Below, one piece after another: positions 34,383 to 44,822 of a stretch of DNA of 64,000 bases. Every line of letters starts with the position of its first letter. Position 1 is the stretch's first letter. Location of the stretch: positions 78,587,676 to 78,651,675 of the forward strand of contig CM049316.1 in the NCBI GenBank assembly GCA_026874595.1, read 5' to 3'. Below the pieces are notes generated by a model. The model was given only the letters and a program-made list of their open reading frames with translations. It did not search any database and was not told the origin of the DNA. This DNA comes from Sipunculus nudus. Its lineage: Eukaryota; Annelida; Sipuncula; Golfingiida; Sipunculidae. The translations under genes and the position numbers were made by a program.

Positions 34383-34517
34383 ATGATTCTACTGAAGACA
34401 CTTCGGCAGATTTGGATGTAACGCTTGGCTTGTCATCAGGCTCGGATGATGGTGAGCAAGATGAAACACTCCACGTAAGGGCGACATACACCAGTTCTCC
34501 AGAAAACCAACAAACTG
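34383..34517 (+). CDS. Transposase exon 5, acidic linker
   Basis: Acceptor CTCCCTTCAG. Asp, Ser and Glu rich (DSTEDTSADLD, SSGSDDGEQDE). Donor GTGAGA, phase 1 in and out. Confidence 0.7.
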
Positions 34518-34611
34518 GTGAGAAGGTTTCTTAGCAAACAACGAATATATATATTTCGCCTTTTTATGAACATTAATTCTATAAACTTATATAAGCGTAT
34601 ATGTATATATG

Positions 34612-34672
<61 letters not shown>
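34612..34672. repeat. (TA)n microsatellite
   Basis: About 28 TA units, 30 bases before the exon 6 acceptor. Confidence 0.95.
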
Positions 34673-34676
<4 letters not shown>

Positions 34677-34705
34677 CACGCTTACAAAATAAACATATTT
34701 TTCAG

Positions 34706-35061
34706 AGCACCCAGGTTACACAGTGTGCTGGGACAACGTTGGGAAGTACGTGATTGCTCGTCATCAGGCTCGGGGCAAGCAGAACGTCATGCACAACTGG
34801 GCACTAGCTTATGTAGCAATTAATCGCGTTGATACATCTGAGGTATCTTGGGAGGGAACTAAAGTACCGCCCGGTGATGTCCCACTCAAGACGTTCCTTC
34901 CAAATGAAAGAGATCTTGAAGAGCTGCGAAATCGAATGCAAGTAATCGTTGAACATATCCTATGCAAACACATTCCATTCTTCAGAGACAATTTCGGAGG
35001 CGTCGTTTCCAAACATGTACAACATGCAAACTCGGAAAAGTTGAGCAAGAAGAGCAACATG
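34706..35061 (+). CDS. Transposase exon 6 (WDN motif)
   Basis: Acceptor TTTTTCAG. HPGYTVCWDNVGKYVIARHQ and MHNWALAYVAINRV mark the start of the DUF6589-like catalytic core. Donor GTATGC, phase 0. Confidence 0.82.
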
Positions 35062-35283
35062 GTATGCATGTTTATCCTTTAATGTAATTCTATTCGTAAA
35101 ATCATAAAATATCACGATCACACATGTTACACATATAAATATTTAAACGTTCTTTAATACAAGCTGAATGTTTTTGTTGTGTTTTTTTTTCTTTTGAAAA
35201 GTGTTTCATAACCAGCCATTTTTTTTCGTGCTTCAACACACACATAAAAATATAATTATTTAGTTATATATCTATACACGCAG

Positions 35284-35538
35284 GTTAATCTAGGGGTGAT
35301 AAGAGAGAATCCATCATCGACAGCAGGAGTTATCCGATTCCTCAAGAAGCTGCATGAGTACGTCCCACGCCTGCCAGACGGTCGACTGGTCCCGCTCGTC
35401 AGCTACGGGGATGGGCTATCCTGTGAAAGGCATATAGACTCGCAGAGGGCCATGAGTAATGGCGCTGATCCAACAGAGCGATTGGAAGGACTTGTTCCGG
35501 CAGCACAGAAATTTCACAAGAGAATGCTCCGCATGCAG
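35284..35538 (+). CDS. Transposase exon 7 (GDG motif)
   Basis: Acceptor ACACGCAG. LVSYGDGLSCERHIDSQRA and LEGLVPAAQKFHKRML, donor GTTGGT, phase 0 on both sides. Confidence 0.82.
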
Positions 35539-35589
35539 GTTGGTGCATCTTTGGTTATATAATAGTACTTAATGAATAAAATACATAAC

Positions 35590-35641
<52 letters not shown>
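35590..35641. repeat. (TA)n microsatellite
   Basis: TA run shortly after exon 7. Confidence 0.93.
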
Positions 35642-35644
<3 letters not shown>

Positions 35645-35861
35645 CATGCACGAAATAGAGATAGTTCTTGAGCTACGGGGTAAACTAACACACGCACCTG
35701 AACTAAATTATATATGTATATATAAATATATAATATATGTATGTATATATTTGTAACAGCAATGTTTTACCTGGAAAGAGATCTTACAAATACTGTCATA
35801 AACTGTGTGTATAAATTTATACGAAATTGAACTATAAAGATGACTTATTATTTATATACAG

Positions 35862-36240
35862 GACACCTTCGACCAGTTCTTTTCGGGCACAAGTGCAGCA
35901 GATAAAGGCACTTTGTTCCACATAAAGAACGCTTTCAACCACAGAAGTGTAAAGAAGGACACTGGAAGTGCATTCAACAGTGCAGTGGACTTCATGGAAT
36001 TTGTTACATCCGGGCTGGTGATCCTGCGAGCCACAGAAATCTTGAGAATGGGTACCGACCTTGAGGTTCGCCCCCCACATGCACCACCGACATTGGAGAA
36101 TTCGGGAAAGGGGGAAAAAACGCAGTACCTTCGAAAGATAGCAGAACGCATTGTCGCGACCGCGTGGCACGATCCTGTCGGTCATGAGGAATGTCTCGAG
36201 TCGGTGACGGCAGAAGAAGATTACTGCATTTGTGGAACAG
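35862..36240 (+). CDS. Transposase exon 8
   Basis: Acceptor TTTATATACAG. GTLFHIKNAFNHRS and FVTSGLVILRATEILRM, ending with the first Cys pair of PHD finger 1 (DYCICGT). The expected donor reads GCTAGT instead of GT, so it is either a GC-AG intron or a mutated site. The next exon fits the phase. Confidence 0.75.
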
Positions 36241-36632
36241 GCTAGTGAAATCTATCCATAAGAATGTCAACAAAATTTAAAAAAAAGATTCATTTTTCAC
36301 AATGAATGGTTAAGTAGATTATGCAAAATACGGATTTAAATGTTATTAAATTCATTAGTTTATTAAATAATGTAATGGGGTCTCACTTATTTTTTTTAAA
36401 GTTGATAATACAAAATAATTTAACAGACTGAGTATCAGCAGTTTCTCACACGAAATAATCAATATAGTACTAAAAATTGATTGAAATTTTTAACGGTTTC
36501 ATACAAAAACTTACTAGTTTAGAAATTTCATGTTCTTTTCACGTACTTGCTAGTGTACTATTATTATGCTAATTAATAAATATTGATCAATTTGCATTTT
36601 AAGTTATTTCATATAAAATATATTTCACACAG

Positions 36633-36733
36633 ACATGGGCGAAGAAGTGAATATGATAAGATGTTCAAACGACACTTGTCCCATGCAGAGGCGCTTGGTT
36701 TCACTGGGAGTGCGTGGGCCTGCAAATCGAAGA
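36633..36733 (+). pseudogene. Transposase exon 9, PHD finger 1 middle, frameshifted
   Basis: MGEEVNMIRCSNDTCPMQRR in one frame, then WFHWECVGLQIEE in another frame, because one extra T lies near 36692. The Cys and His spacing is that of a PHD finger. Confidence 0.7.
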
Positions 36734-36897
36734 GTGAAGCAAGTGAAGTGAAGTGTATTTATTTGCATGTAATCATGGTAAAATATGATATTGTATTTAT
36801 CTTGTTTCGGCTTAACTACCTGCGTGCATGTTATTTTGCATAAATCGAATAATTACGATTTTTTAACAGTTATATGATTTGTGCCCTAAGCGATTCC

Positions 36898-36928
<31 letters not shown>

Positions 36929-36988
36929 AAGGTTCCCTTCATGCCGTTTTATTATATCAAATAATACTACACTTTATATCATTTATAG

Positions 36989-37171
36989 ATTCCACCAGAT
37001 GAGGAAGACTGGTTCTGTTCCTCAAAATGCCGCAAACATAAAGGAAAATCATACTGCATTTGTGGAACAGAAGAAACGGACGCATGGTGGCCTGTGACAA
37101 TCCGTCTGGGTGCCCACGTGGAGAGTGGTTCCACTATGAATGTGTCAACCTCACGGAAGACACTGTTCCTG
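36989..37171 (+). pseudogene. Transposase exon 10, PHD finger 1 end and PHD finger 2 start, frameshifted
   Basis: [17 protein letters not shown] closes finger 1. [11 protein letters not shown] opens finger 2, and [20 protein letters not shown] continues it one base out of frame, consistent with a one-base loss near 37084. Donor GTATGC. Confidence 0.75.
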
Positions 37172-37377
37172 GTATGCTTTAATTGTTAATAATGATGCAA
37201 TCCTTCTATTTCACAGTGCCTTTGAAAATGAAAGGATCATGTGGGGGATATTGTACAGATGCAAAATAACAAACAAAGAAATGAAGTTTTCAAGTATATG
37301 GGCTATAGAAAATGTGTAAGGGTAGCTTTCCCACTGCTGTCGTTGAGTGTAAATATCTGTATTTTATTTCTTTTTAG

Positions 37378-37605
37378 ATGGCGAATGGTACTGCAGTGAC
37401 AGCTGCAAAGCAGGTAAAGGGAAAGACCACAAATCCGCCTACACGAAGGCTTTGTTGTTCAGAGGCCTAGGTCATATGGTAAGGCGAGACGCCATAAGGG
37501 AGGGCGACGGACCCGCCATGATGGCCTACTGGCGTCTTGACATGGGAGAATTCCACAGCAAGCGCCACTACAAATATGTCATTCTGGGTCACCGGATGCT
37601 GACAG
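37378..37605 (+). CDS. Transposase exon 11, end of PHD finger 2
   Basis: Acceptor TTTCTTTTTAG. GEWYCSDSCKAGKGKDHKS completes finger 2, and YVILGHRMLT returns to the transposase core. Donor GTAATG. Confidence 0.78.
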
Positions 37606-37675
37606 GTAATGTTAAAAATAACCAGGTTCTTTCGTCTATCGGCTACATTAAACGTTGGACTTGACACTCTCTTAA

Positions 37676-37972
37676 GGCATGTTTCCATGTGCGCGTATAT
37701 GCATATATGTGCGTGAAACGGCAGACCTGTATATTTGTCCAGAGGATCTAGCAGGTCTTCCATAAAAATGTTGTAGAGTGACGTCATTTCACCCCGAATC
37801 ATCGAGTACTTGCAGACCCTGTGCCTGAAAATGGCTCCTGTGGCGATTTTTACGCATATATATACACGCAAATACGCATATACGCTGACGGACACATGGA
37901 GACTACCAAGTTTCAAAATCATATGAAGGATTTTCACGCATATACGCATATCCACGCACATGGAAACACTGC
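37676..37972. mobile_element. MITE-like element in a transposase intron
   Basis: About 300 bp bounded by imperfect inverted repeats of about 38 bp: GTTTCCATGTGCGCGTATAT at the left, with its counterpart ending CACATGGAAAC at the right. No coding capacity. Possible TTA-type flanks, not certain. Confidence 0.65.
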
Positions 37973-38218
37973 TTATTACACTGTATCTTCAAATGTCGGT
38001 TTCGGTATGAGCATGCATATAATCTCCTAAATGGGGATGAATGAATCTAAACACCATCTTATATCTGTAAACTTCAACACGCTACACTATACTATAAACG
38101 ACGGTGAGTTGAAATGCATACATTATCCTTTAAGAAACTTGCAGGTCGCAAATATAAAACATTTCCACTATATAAAGTGTGTATGATTTTTTTTCAAACC
38201 TTGCTGGGGCTGCATCAG

Positions 38219-38329
38219 AAAGATTGATACATGACATGATATGGAACAGAACAGTGAATATCCGCGGAGGGGCTGGCCACAATATAGAAATGGACCTTGC
38301 AAATGAGTTTCTGAACAATGAATTCAAAG
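38219..38329 (+). CDS. Transposase exon 12
   Basis: RLIHDMIWNRTVNIRGGAGH and MDLANEFLNNEFK, donor GTAAGA. The family pattern suggests the true exon began about 20 bases earlier (LAGAASE). The CATCAG acceptor used here keeps the phase but may be a substitute for a lost site. Confidence 0.65.
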
Positions 38330-38556
38330 GTAAGACGTCTATACTACATTAAAGCGAAGAACAGAAGTGAGGAGGAATTAACAGCCTGCACCTATATACA
38401 CATGAATATAACAGTAAATTAATTATTTTCCCAGTGCCAGTCTATATCCTGTTGAGGAAATACTTAATTATTCACATTATTTCTACAGTTTCATGCTGAT
38501 TCATTTTAGGCATTCATAAATTTAAGATTACAGATCTGTCGTTTTATTCTTTACAG

Positions 38557-38918
38557 AAACCCTCAAAAGCGCAAATGGCCGCCTTACAGACAACACCGTT
38601 GAACGATGCAGCCAGATGGCTGGTGGCCTTGGGGATGCTTTGAGGGAGACGTATATGAAGAAGGTAGCAAACACTTCCCGTGGGGCCTCAAGAGGTAGAC
38701 AAAGTGGCACCAAGGCTTGGGAGATGGACATTCCGGAATTTGTGAAATCATACCATGCAGAACATTTATTCCAGGACGTTCCAGGAAGATATCACAAGTC
38801 ATTCCCCAAATATTCTTTCGTCTGGGGAGTGAAATTTCCCCAAAAATTCAAATCTAAAATGTCTGCACTGAGCAAGACATATGACAGGCACATGAGAGTG
38901 AAGGCAGACATGAAATAA
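38557..38918 (+). CDS. Transposase last exon
   Basis: Acceptor TTCTTTACAG. NGRLTDNTVERCSQM through KSYHAEHLFQDVPGRYH to TAA at 38916. Open throughout. Confidence 0.78.
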
Positions 38919-39052
38919 TGATAAATTTTTGATACCAGAGCAACACACTTATATATTATATATATTATATATATTATATATATTACATATATTATATATA
39001 TTGATGTAAAAAAATGTTATCCTGTTAGAGAGAAACACACAGACCTGTAATT

Positions 39053-39113
<61 letters not shown>

Positions 39114-39217
39114 GAAAAGGAAAGCATTGACAAAACAAACCTTTGATCATGTGAAAGGTTAAAACTTTTGCCTATCTTTGAATGAGTAAAATGTTGAGTT
39201 CCAATGCAGTTTTGTTT

Positions 39218-39264
<47 letters not shown>

Positions 39265-39373
39265 GAGATAGCATTCATATAACACACCTTTAGTCCCTTT
39301 TAATGAGCAAACTTATTGGTTCACATTCAGTTCACATGCAGTTCAGCAAAATTATTAGTTCCCATGCATTTCC

Positions 39374-39419
<46 letters not shown>

Positions 39420-39491
39420 TATATATACAGTTATATATAGTTAAACATATATAAATATATGACAGTGAGAGAGCATTCACCATTCACCATT
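38919..39491. repeat. Right subterminal repeats with (TA)n and (AC)n
   Basis: Carries (TA)n at 39057-39111 and 39377-39414, (AC)n(TA)n at 39220-39264, and inverted copies of the left subterminal motif (TTATTGGTTCACATTCAGT). It is a variable-length extension of the terminal inverted repeat. Confidence 0.8.
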
Positions 39492-39997
39492 GTTCTTCCC
39501 TTTCTGTATAAAATGTGTGAGTACAAACAATTTAATTGGGTAAAATTGCTTACACACGCATTTTATGGCAATACCCCTAACGGTGTTAAGCTTGCGGCAC
39601 GCTTTGCCTGCCTGCCACGGCACTGGTAGCTGTTGGGTATTAAAGGACACATGGCAATGGGCGCCACGCGGTAAGCACTATGGGAAGCAAGCGGGTCAGC
39701 TATCACGTGAACAGAGGCCAAGGTGAAGGTGAGCGTTGACACCTGTCTGCGTACATCCAGTACTCCCCGAGTGGTATTTACCCTGTAACATGGTTAAAAT
39801 AGATCGACAGTTCAAAATTTTTTTGGCCGATGGGTGCATAATCATCTTAAGCCAAGGTAGGCCTAGAGATAAGAAGTTGACGTAGCGTAATTTTCTCGTC
39901 AGACTGAAAAGTTTGACTCAATGTATGACCGAACGCTAAGTGAATGAAGGCGAAGCGCTGTGGCTCTGTTTATTTAACAGAGCCACAACTGGGTCTA
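39492..39997 (-). repeat. Right terminal inverted repeat
   Basis: Matches the left repeat in inverse orientation, except for 242 extra bp at 39605-39846 that are absent from the left copy. It ends AACTGGGTCTA. Confidence 0.92.
39960..39986. repeat. Terminal palindrome of the transposon, right end
   Basis: GTGGCTCTGTT and AACAGAGCCAC arms, as at the left end. Confidence 0.9.
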
Positions 39998-40560
39998 GAG
40001 CTAACTCACCAAATGTTTTGCAAAAATCAGTCACAAGTAAAAAAAATGTTGTGTGATTGAGCCTTTTGTGACACCACTTGCATCCACTTTCTTTTTACGG
40101 GGAAAAGACTAGAAAACCTTCGAACATCTCCGAAATCATCTAACAAAATTGTCCTGTATTCCAGAGAAATGATCACAGAGACGAGGTCTCTCAAGTTTGT
40201 TTAAATGGTTTGGGTTCGATGAATTTTGGTTACGGAACTTTGAACTTAGGCGTTTGGCCAAGTAAGCATACAAACATAACAGTCACAGAAATTGCGGGAG
40301 CTAGCACCACCAAGATTTATGCAAATGTTGGTCACATGAGTGAGATTGAGGTATTGGTGGCGCCACCTGCATCGACTTTGTTCTGGGTTCATCGTCAGCA
40401 TTACATTAACCAATACTTCTCAGGAACAGCAGGAGCTAGCATCACCAAATGTTTTGCAAAAATCAGTCAAAACTCACATGAATCATTTGAAATTGAGGTT
40501 GTTTTGGCGACATCTGTATCCACATGCTTTATTACGGGCAAATATCTCGTTATTTAACCT
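39998..40560 (+). repeat. Right target duplication and host tandem repeat
   Basis: Begins GAGCTAACT (target duplication), then CACCAAATGTTTTGCAAAAA. It holds further related units, including AGGAACAGCAGGAGCTAGC at 40420-40440 and a stretch matching 24880-25020. The unit is about 130-150 bp and degenerate. Confidence 0.8.
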
Positions 40561-43028
40561 CTTTCAGCTACTTTATAGAGATATTTTATGATGAAAATGT
40601 CATGCCGATTTGTTAAATATTTAACAAGAATTTATCTAGGGTTTTCTCAATTGTATAAGAAGAGATCGGGTTCATTCATTGCTTTTTGATAGAGTCATAG
40701 AAAGCTGAGGTTGGTCTTGTTTTCCAAATAAGCCTATGTCAAACTGAGGGTTGCAATAGTCTTCTGCTGCAAAACTGTTATATGGGCTTTAGTGATAAGA
40801 GCTGGCACTGAGTTACGTCTATCGGTACATGGAATCACGTTTTTTTAAAGCATTTTAGGAGTAAAAATTACTAAAGCCCTAGCAGGGCTATCAGTGCAGT
40901 AGCTGTACCTACCAAACAGCTTCGCTTGACTTGCGGGGGGGGGGGGGGGGGGGGGGGGGTTAGCATCTGCTTTCTTCAGATGTACTTTGTTAGCCCAGTG
41001 TACCTAACTCAAGAGAAGTGTCTGCCTGAAATTATGGCCATTACACAAGACTGGTGACGCCACCTACAATGGCTTATTTCTCAGGAGTGAGAAGTGAGAA
41101 GCATGTCTACGTGCATGATTATTGCAATCCTTTTTGAAGAAATAATGCAAGTTTTGACTTTCGGAGAATCTGCTTGTGTCGAAAATGTTGCAAAACAGTT
41201 TCTTGTAGAAAAAGTGAGGAATTAATCCCTCAAAATCCATAATATGGCTTTTGGGAAGGAGGGGAAATAAATATTTGTCATTTTGAATGATTGATTTTGC
41301 ACATTATTTCTACATTCATCTTCATTAAGTGGTACCATTGTGTAGCCAAAGAAACCACCTGATGAAAAAATCTGCACGGATAATTATCGTGTGCAGGTAA
41401 AGAGCTGCACATGGTTATAATCGGGTGCAGGTCATCACATCCACACGTGTTAGAAGCCAAGGAGCGTGAACATATTGTGTACAAACCTATTGTAGTCAAT
41501 TCTGATAGAGTAACAGGAGTACAGATTAGGTCTGGGACCAAAACTATATAAACTGTATTTGATGTTTTTATGCCATATTAAAATAGCCCTTCTGAACAGA
41601 TTGAGCTATACAGAGAAACTCTTTACATCTTACAGTCAGAAATAGATAGCATGGACCATTCACCCATATAACGATAAATGAATTGCAAAAGTAAAAGGCA
41701 AACTGCTATGAAGAGCCTGTGCTAAAACATTACGTATAAATTTACTCATGATAAACTATTAAAAAACTAAAGCATGATGAAGACAACAGATATAAAAAAA
41801 GATATATGAAAATGAAGGCAAATGTGAGCTTGGACTACAGCAGACCAAAGAGAGGAGGGAGCTATAATCACATAGACTAGGTTTAAACTGGTTGCGAAAC
41901 TTATCATAGCCTGCTGAAATTAAGGATAATCTGGGTTCAGCAATATGTTTCATAAATCCGAGTTTTTTGACGTACTGAGGTTGAAGGATTGTTTTCTCTT
42001 AATTTCACCATGTATATTTTATTTCTTGTTTTTATATCAAAAGGAATTGATATTATTACATTAACTTATTGTTCAGTTGTCCTCTTTTTTGTATTTTCCG
42101 TTCTAATTTAGTCTGAGAACCTTAAATTAAGGGTGCATATAAGAGTCCCTTCTTCAGAGAACTATTATCATCTTTTTTATAAAAAAAATCAGGTCACTAA
42201 AACAGTCTTTATCGTGAGCTTTATCTTGAGAACAAATATTAAATCATAGAGCCTTTTTTCAGGAAGCCAGTAGAAGATCACACATGCTCAAGTCAAATCA
42301 TGTGGAAGTGGCTCTAGAGTAGTGGTTGATTCTGAGACCCTCCCCAGCCCCCACCAGACAGCGTCAACTTGTCTTAATTGTGTAGCCGCCTACCTTCCTG
42401 ACTGGCAGCCATTTTCCAATAACTGAGGGAGGCTTGCGTCTCAAAAATATGTTTATCAATATTCATTCGCAAAGTGCTGCTATACATTTACTAAGACTTT
42501 TCTATTCTATTTCCGGGAAATTAGTCTTACTGGGTTGGACCCCTCCCTTTCCTAAATCCTGGATCCGCCCCTGCTGTGCATGCTCGTCCCTCTGATATTA
42601 GGGACTACCGTACATCAAAAACACAGTATTATTATCTGGCCTATTATCTTAATATCAGAGAAATAATGCTGACTGGCCATAAACAATATTTGGCATATGT
42701 ACGAAGTAATTGGGAAAGGTTTCTTTTCTACATCATGTAATAATTCAAACTTTTATGTGAGGCATCGATTTTATAGTTAATCAATGTGGAGCTCAACCGT
42801 TGTCATGCAATTCCTATGTTGCCAAACTTAAAAAATGCCCAACTTTGCTCTGAAGTGTTGACAACGATGCCCAGAGTGTCCTAAGGGGGTTATTTTCCAA
42901 ACTTCCCATAAATTCTGAACAAATATTTTTACATTTAAGTCGAAAAATGTCTATGCGACCCATGTCAAATTGGTCATTAAAAACCCCAGTCCCGCCGACC
43001 TTTTCCCTACGTAAAAAAAAACGAAAAA
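40561..43028. other. Intergenic, no gene recognised
   Basis: Contains a G run of 25 at 40935-40959 and a GGATCC-type dispersed repeat piece near 42540-42575. ORFs at 41278-41541 (minus) and others show no known motif. Confidence 0.55.
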
Positions 43029-43142
43029 GTGCCAACATATGTAACTATTATTCGGGACCCTTGTGTGCACTCAAGCAGGCAAGAGGTGTGCTCTGAGAGA
43101 GTAAGATTTTTTAACCTTGATGATATTGTAATAGAGGACAGT

Positions 43143-43818
43143 ATGGGTTCTCTCACAGAGCAACATATGTTTGAAATCTTAGAAAGTTTTAAAAAGGAAA
43201 TCTTGACAGAGATAAGAAAATCCATTGTGACAGAAATAGAGGAATCAATAAAGGAAAAATGTGTAAAGCCTCTTGAAAATAAAATAAGTGAACTTGAGAA
43301 TGTGGTAGTCAGTTTAAAGCAGGAAAACATTTCACTGAAAAACGAATGTGAACAGACAAAACACATGGCAAGAGAGGCAAAAATTAATGCTGTGAATAAT
43401 GAGCAATACTCTAGAAGTTGTAATATAAGGATACTTGGGGTATTTATAAAGATAAAACTGAGGATACAAGGAAAGTAGCCATTTCATTTTTTTTCAAAAC
43501 AAATTTAAGTAAAGGTAGAAGAAAGATCCATAGATGTGGCACATCACGTCGACATAATTCAGACGGGGCTATTATCGTTAAATTTATGTCTAGGGATGAA
43601 AAGCTTTCTGTATTGGAAGCCAGGAGCTGTTGAAAAACAGTGGAATAATCATAGTTGATGATATGTGTGCTGAAATGCAACAAATGTTTAATAGAGTAAA
43701 CAAAGATCAACGTGTCTCTGATGCATGGACGTGGGACGGGAAGTTGTTTGTCAAAGGGAGGGATGATAAAGTGTTTAGGGTCAAGTATGGAGATCAGCTG
43801 GAAGTGGTAATGAAGTAA
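43143..43818 (+). pseudogene. LINE ORF1 (coiled-coil RNA-binding protein), two frameshifts
   Basis: MGSLTEQHM is a likely start. A heptad-rich coiled coil runs through KISELENVVVSLKQENISLK, then the RNA-binding domain opening CNIRILGV, as in L1 ORF1 proteins. The frame shifts near 43440 (continuing YKDKTEDTRKVA and AIIVKF) and near 43628 (continuing KNSGIIIVDDM and AWTWDGKLFVKGRDDKVFRV). Stop at 43816. ORF1 protein coats LINE RNA. Confidence 0.75.
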
Positions 43819-44313
43819 ACTGAAAGGGCTTTGGAATTTTGTCTTGTTCATACATGAAATTAGAATATATAAGAGTGCCTTGAATATATCATAGCTTTCC
43901 CTTCTTTTCTTATTGATAAAATTATTATTATCATCATTATCAAAATATTATTTTTGGGTGTACTGGTCCAAGCTACCAGGTACCATAGTATGTCTTATGT
44001 GTATTTATGTCACCTTTTGTTCTGGGTCACTTGTTTGTGCCTTCTATGTGTTTATATGATACTTGCGATTCAATGTAACAGTGGTGAAATGATAACATAC
44101 ACTAAATCTAACCTATGTTCACCAGTTTGGGAGCATCACATTTTCCCTTTATTTTCCGTTGAAAATAAGATATTCACACATGTATTTAACTTTGTGTTTA
44201 CAATTATTCATGAACTTATGGATTTATAAATATAGGTGCATGTACCATATTTTATTCCTGTAATAATAGAAGGTCCTACTTCAACAAATGAAATATCAAT
44301 GATGAATTTTAAG

Positions 44314-44401
44314 ATTCTGAGTATTAATGCTAAAGGGATTAGGAATTATATTAAAAGAAGGAAATTATTTAATTGGTGTCACAAACAAGGATTGGATAAA
44401 G
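44314..44401 (+). repeat. 88-bp direct repeat, left copy
   Basis: Identical to 44735-44822 at all but three positions. It is part of the LINE endonuclease coding sequence. Confidence 0.93.
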
Positions 44402-44734
44402 GCAGGGTTGGGTTCAAATGCAACTCGGCGCATTTAAATGCAAATGCAAATGTAATGTTGTTTCCCCAAATGCAAATGCAAATGCTTTACCACTCATCGC
44501 ATTTGAATGCATATGCAAATACATTCAGATTTTTTCAAATGCAAATGCAAATGCATTTATAAATGCTTTTAAATGCAAATGTCTATATATATACTACCGT
44601 GTTTAAATATACTTTTTATCCGTAGAAAATAATAAACAAAAACCTTTTTGGATGATTTTTATTATATAATAACAGCTAGCTACCCTTCCATGCATTCAAA
44701 TTCATTACCTTGAGCAAATCGAATATAGCTACCC
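44402..44734. mobile_element. 333-bp insert rich in AAATGC / ATGCAAAT motifs
   Basis: Sits between the two 88-bp direct repeats inside LINE ORF2. Its first 190 bp hold overlapping AAATGC repeats giving about eight ATGCAAAT octamers. The rest is AT-rich with no coding potential. No terminal inverted repeats are obvious. A non-autonomous insertion with a long target duplication, or a tandem duplication plus insertion, would both fit. Confidence 0.6.
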
Positions 44735-44822
44735 ATTCTGAGTATTAATGCTAAAGGGAATAGGAATTATATTAAAAGAATGAAATTATTTTATTGGTGT
44801 CACAAACAAGGATTGGATAAAG
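44735..44822 (+). repeat. 88-bp direct repeat, right copy
   Basis: See the left copy; the LINE endonuclease reading resumes at its end (CFIQKSHSDT). Confidence 0.93.

Larger units (their letters stand above)
31634..38918 (+). pseudogene. DUF6589-type (Academ-like) transposase with double PHD finger, broken
   Basis: About thirteen exons on +: 31634-32023, 32414-32875, 33330-33482, 33753-33831, 34383-34517, 34706-35061, 35284-35538, 35862-36240, 36633-36733, 36989-37171, 37378-37605, about 38219-38329, and 38557-38918, roughly 1070 codons. N-terminus: Cys pairs (CAICSEEF and a later CxxC). Middle: the DUF6589-like core with CWDNVGKYV, VSYGDGLSCERH, LVPAAQKFHKRML and GTLFHIKNAFNHRS; the two Asp residues in WDN and GDG are candidate catalytic acids. 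Two PHD-type Cys/His fingers are then inserted. C-terminus: WNRTVNIRGGAGHNI and MDLANEFLNNEFK, whose Glu is a candidate third acid. The fold and cut-and-paste role are known for Academ transposases in general. Breaks: stops at 31841 and 33474 and single-base shifts in both PHD fingers. Confidence 0.82.
25087..39997 (+). mobile_element. 14.9-kb DNA transposon, Academ (AcademH)-like, with helicase and DUF6589-type transposase genes
   Basis: The ends are TAGACCCAGTTGTGGCTCTG at the left and its inverted form at 39978-39997. Long inverted repeats extend at least 260 bp inward and continue as diverged (TA)n-bearing subterminal repeats to about 25.72 kb and 39.12 kb. Flanking bases are GAGCAAACT (left) and GAGCTAACT (right), an apparent 9-bp target duplication with one mismatch. 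The outer host repeat is otherwise contiguous across the element. Two + strand multi-exon genes lie inside, a RecQ-like helicase and a DUF6589-type transposase. Helicase plus this transposase is, as I recall, what defines the AcademH lineage. I remember shorter (3-4 bp) duplications for Academ, so the 9-bp value needs checking; GAGC alone is the alternative. Both genes are broken, so this copy is not autonomous. Confidence 0.85.

Noticed and set aside
35832-36273. Minus-strand ORFs of 89-117 codons
   Set aside because: Shadows of transposase exon 8, whose + frame carries the family motifs.
37467-37961. 164-codon minus ORF
   Set aside because: Antisense to transposase exon 11 and to the small inverted-repeat element.
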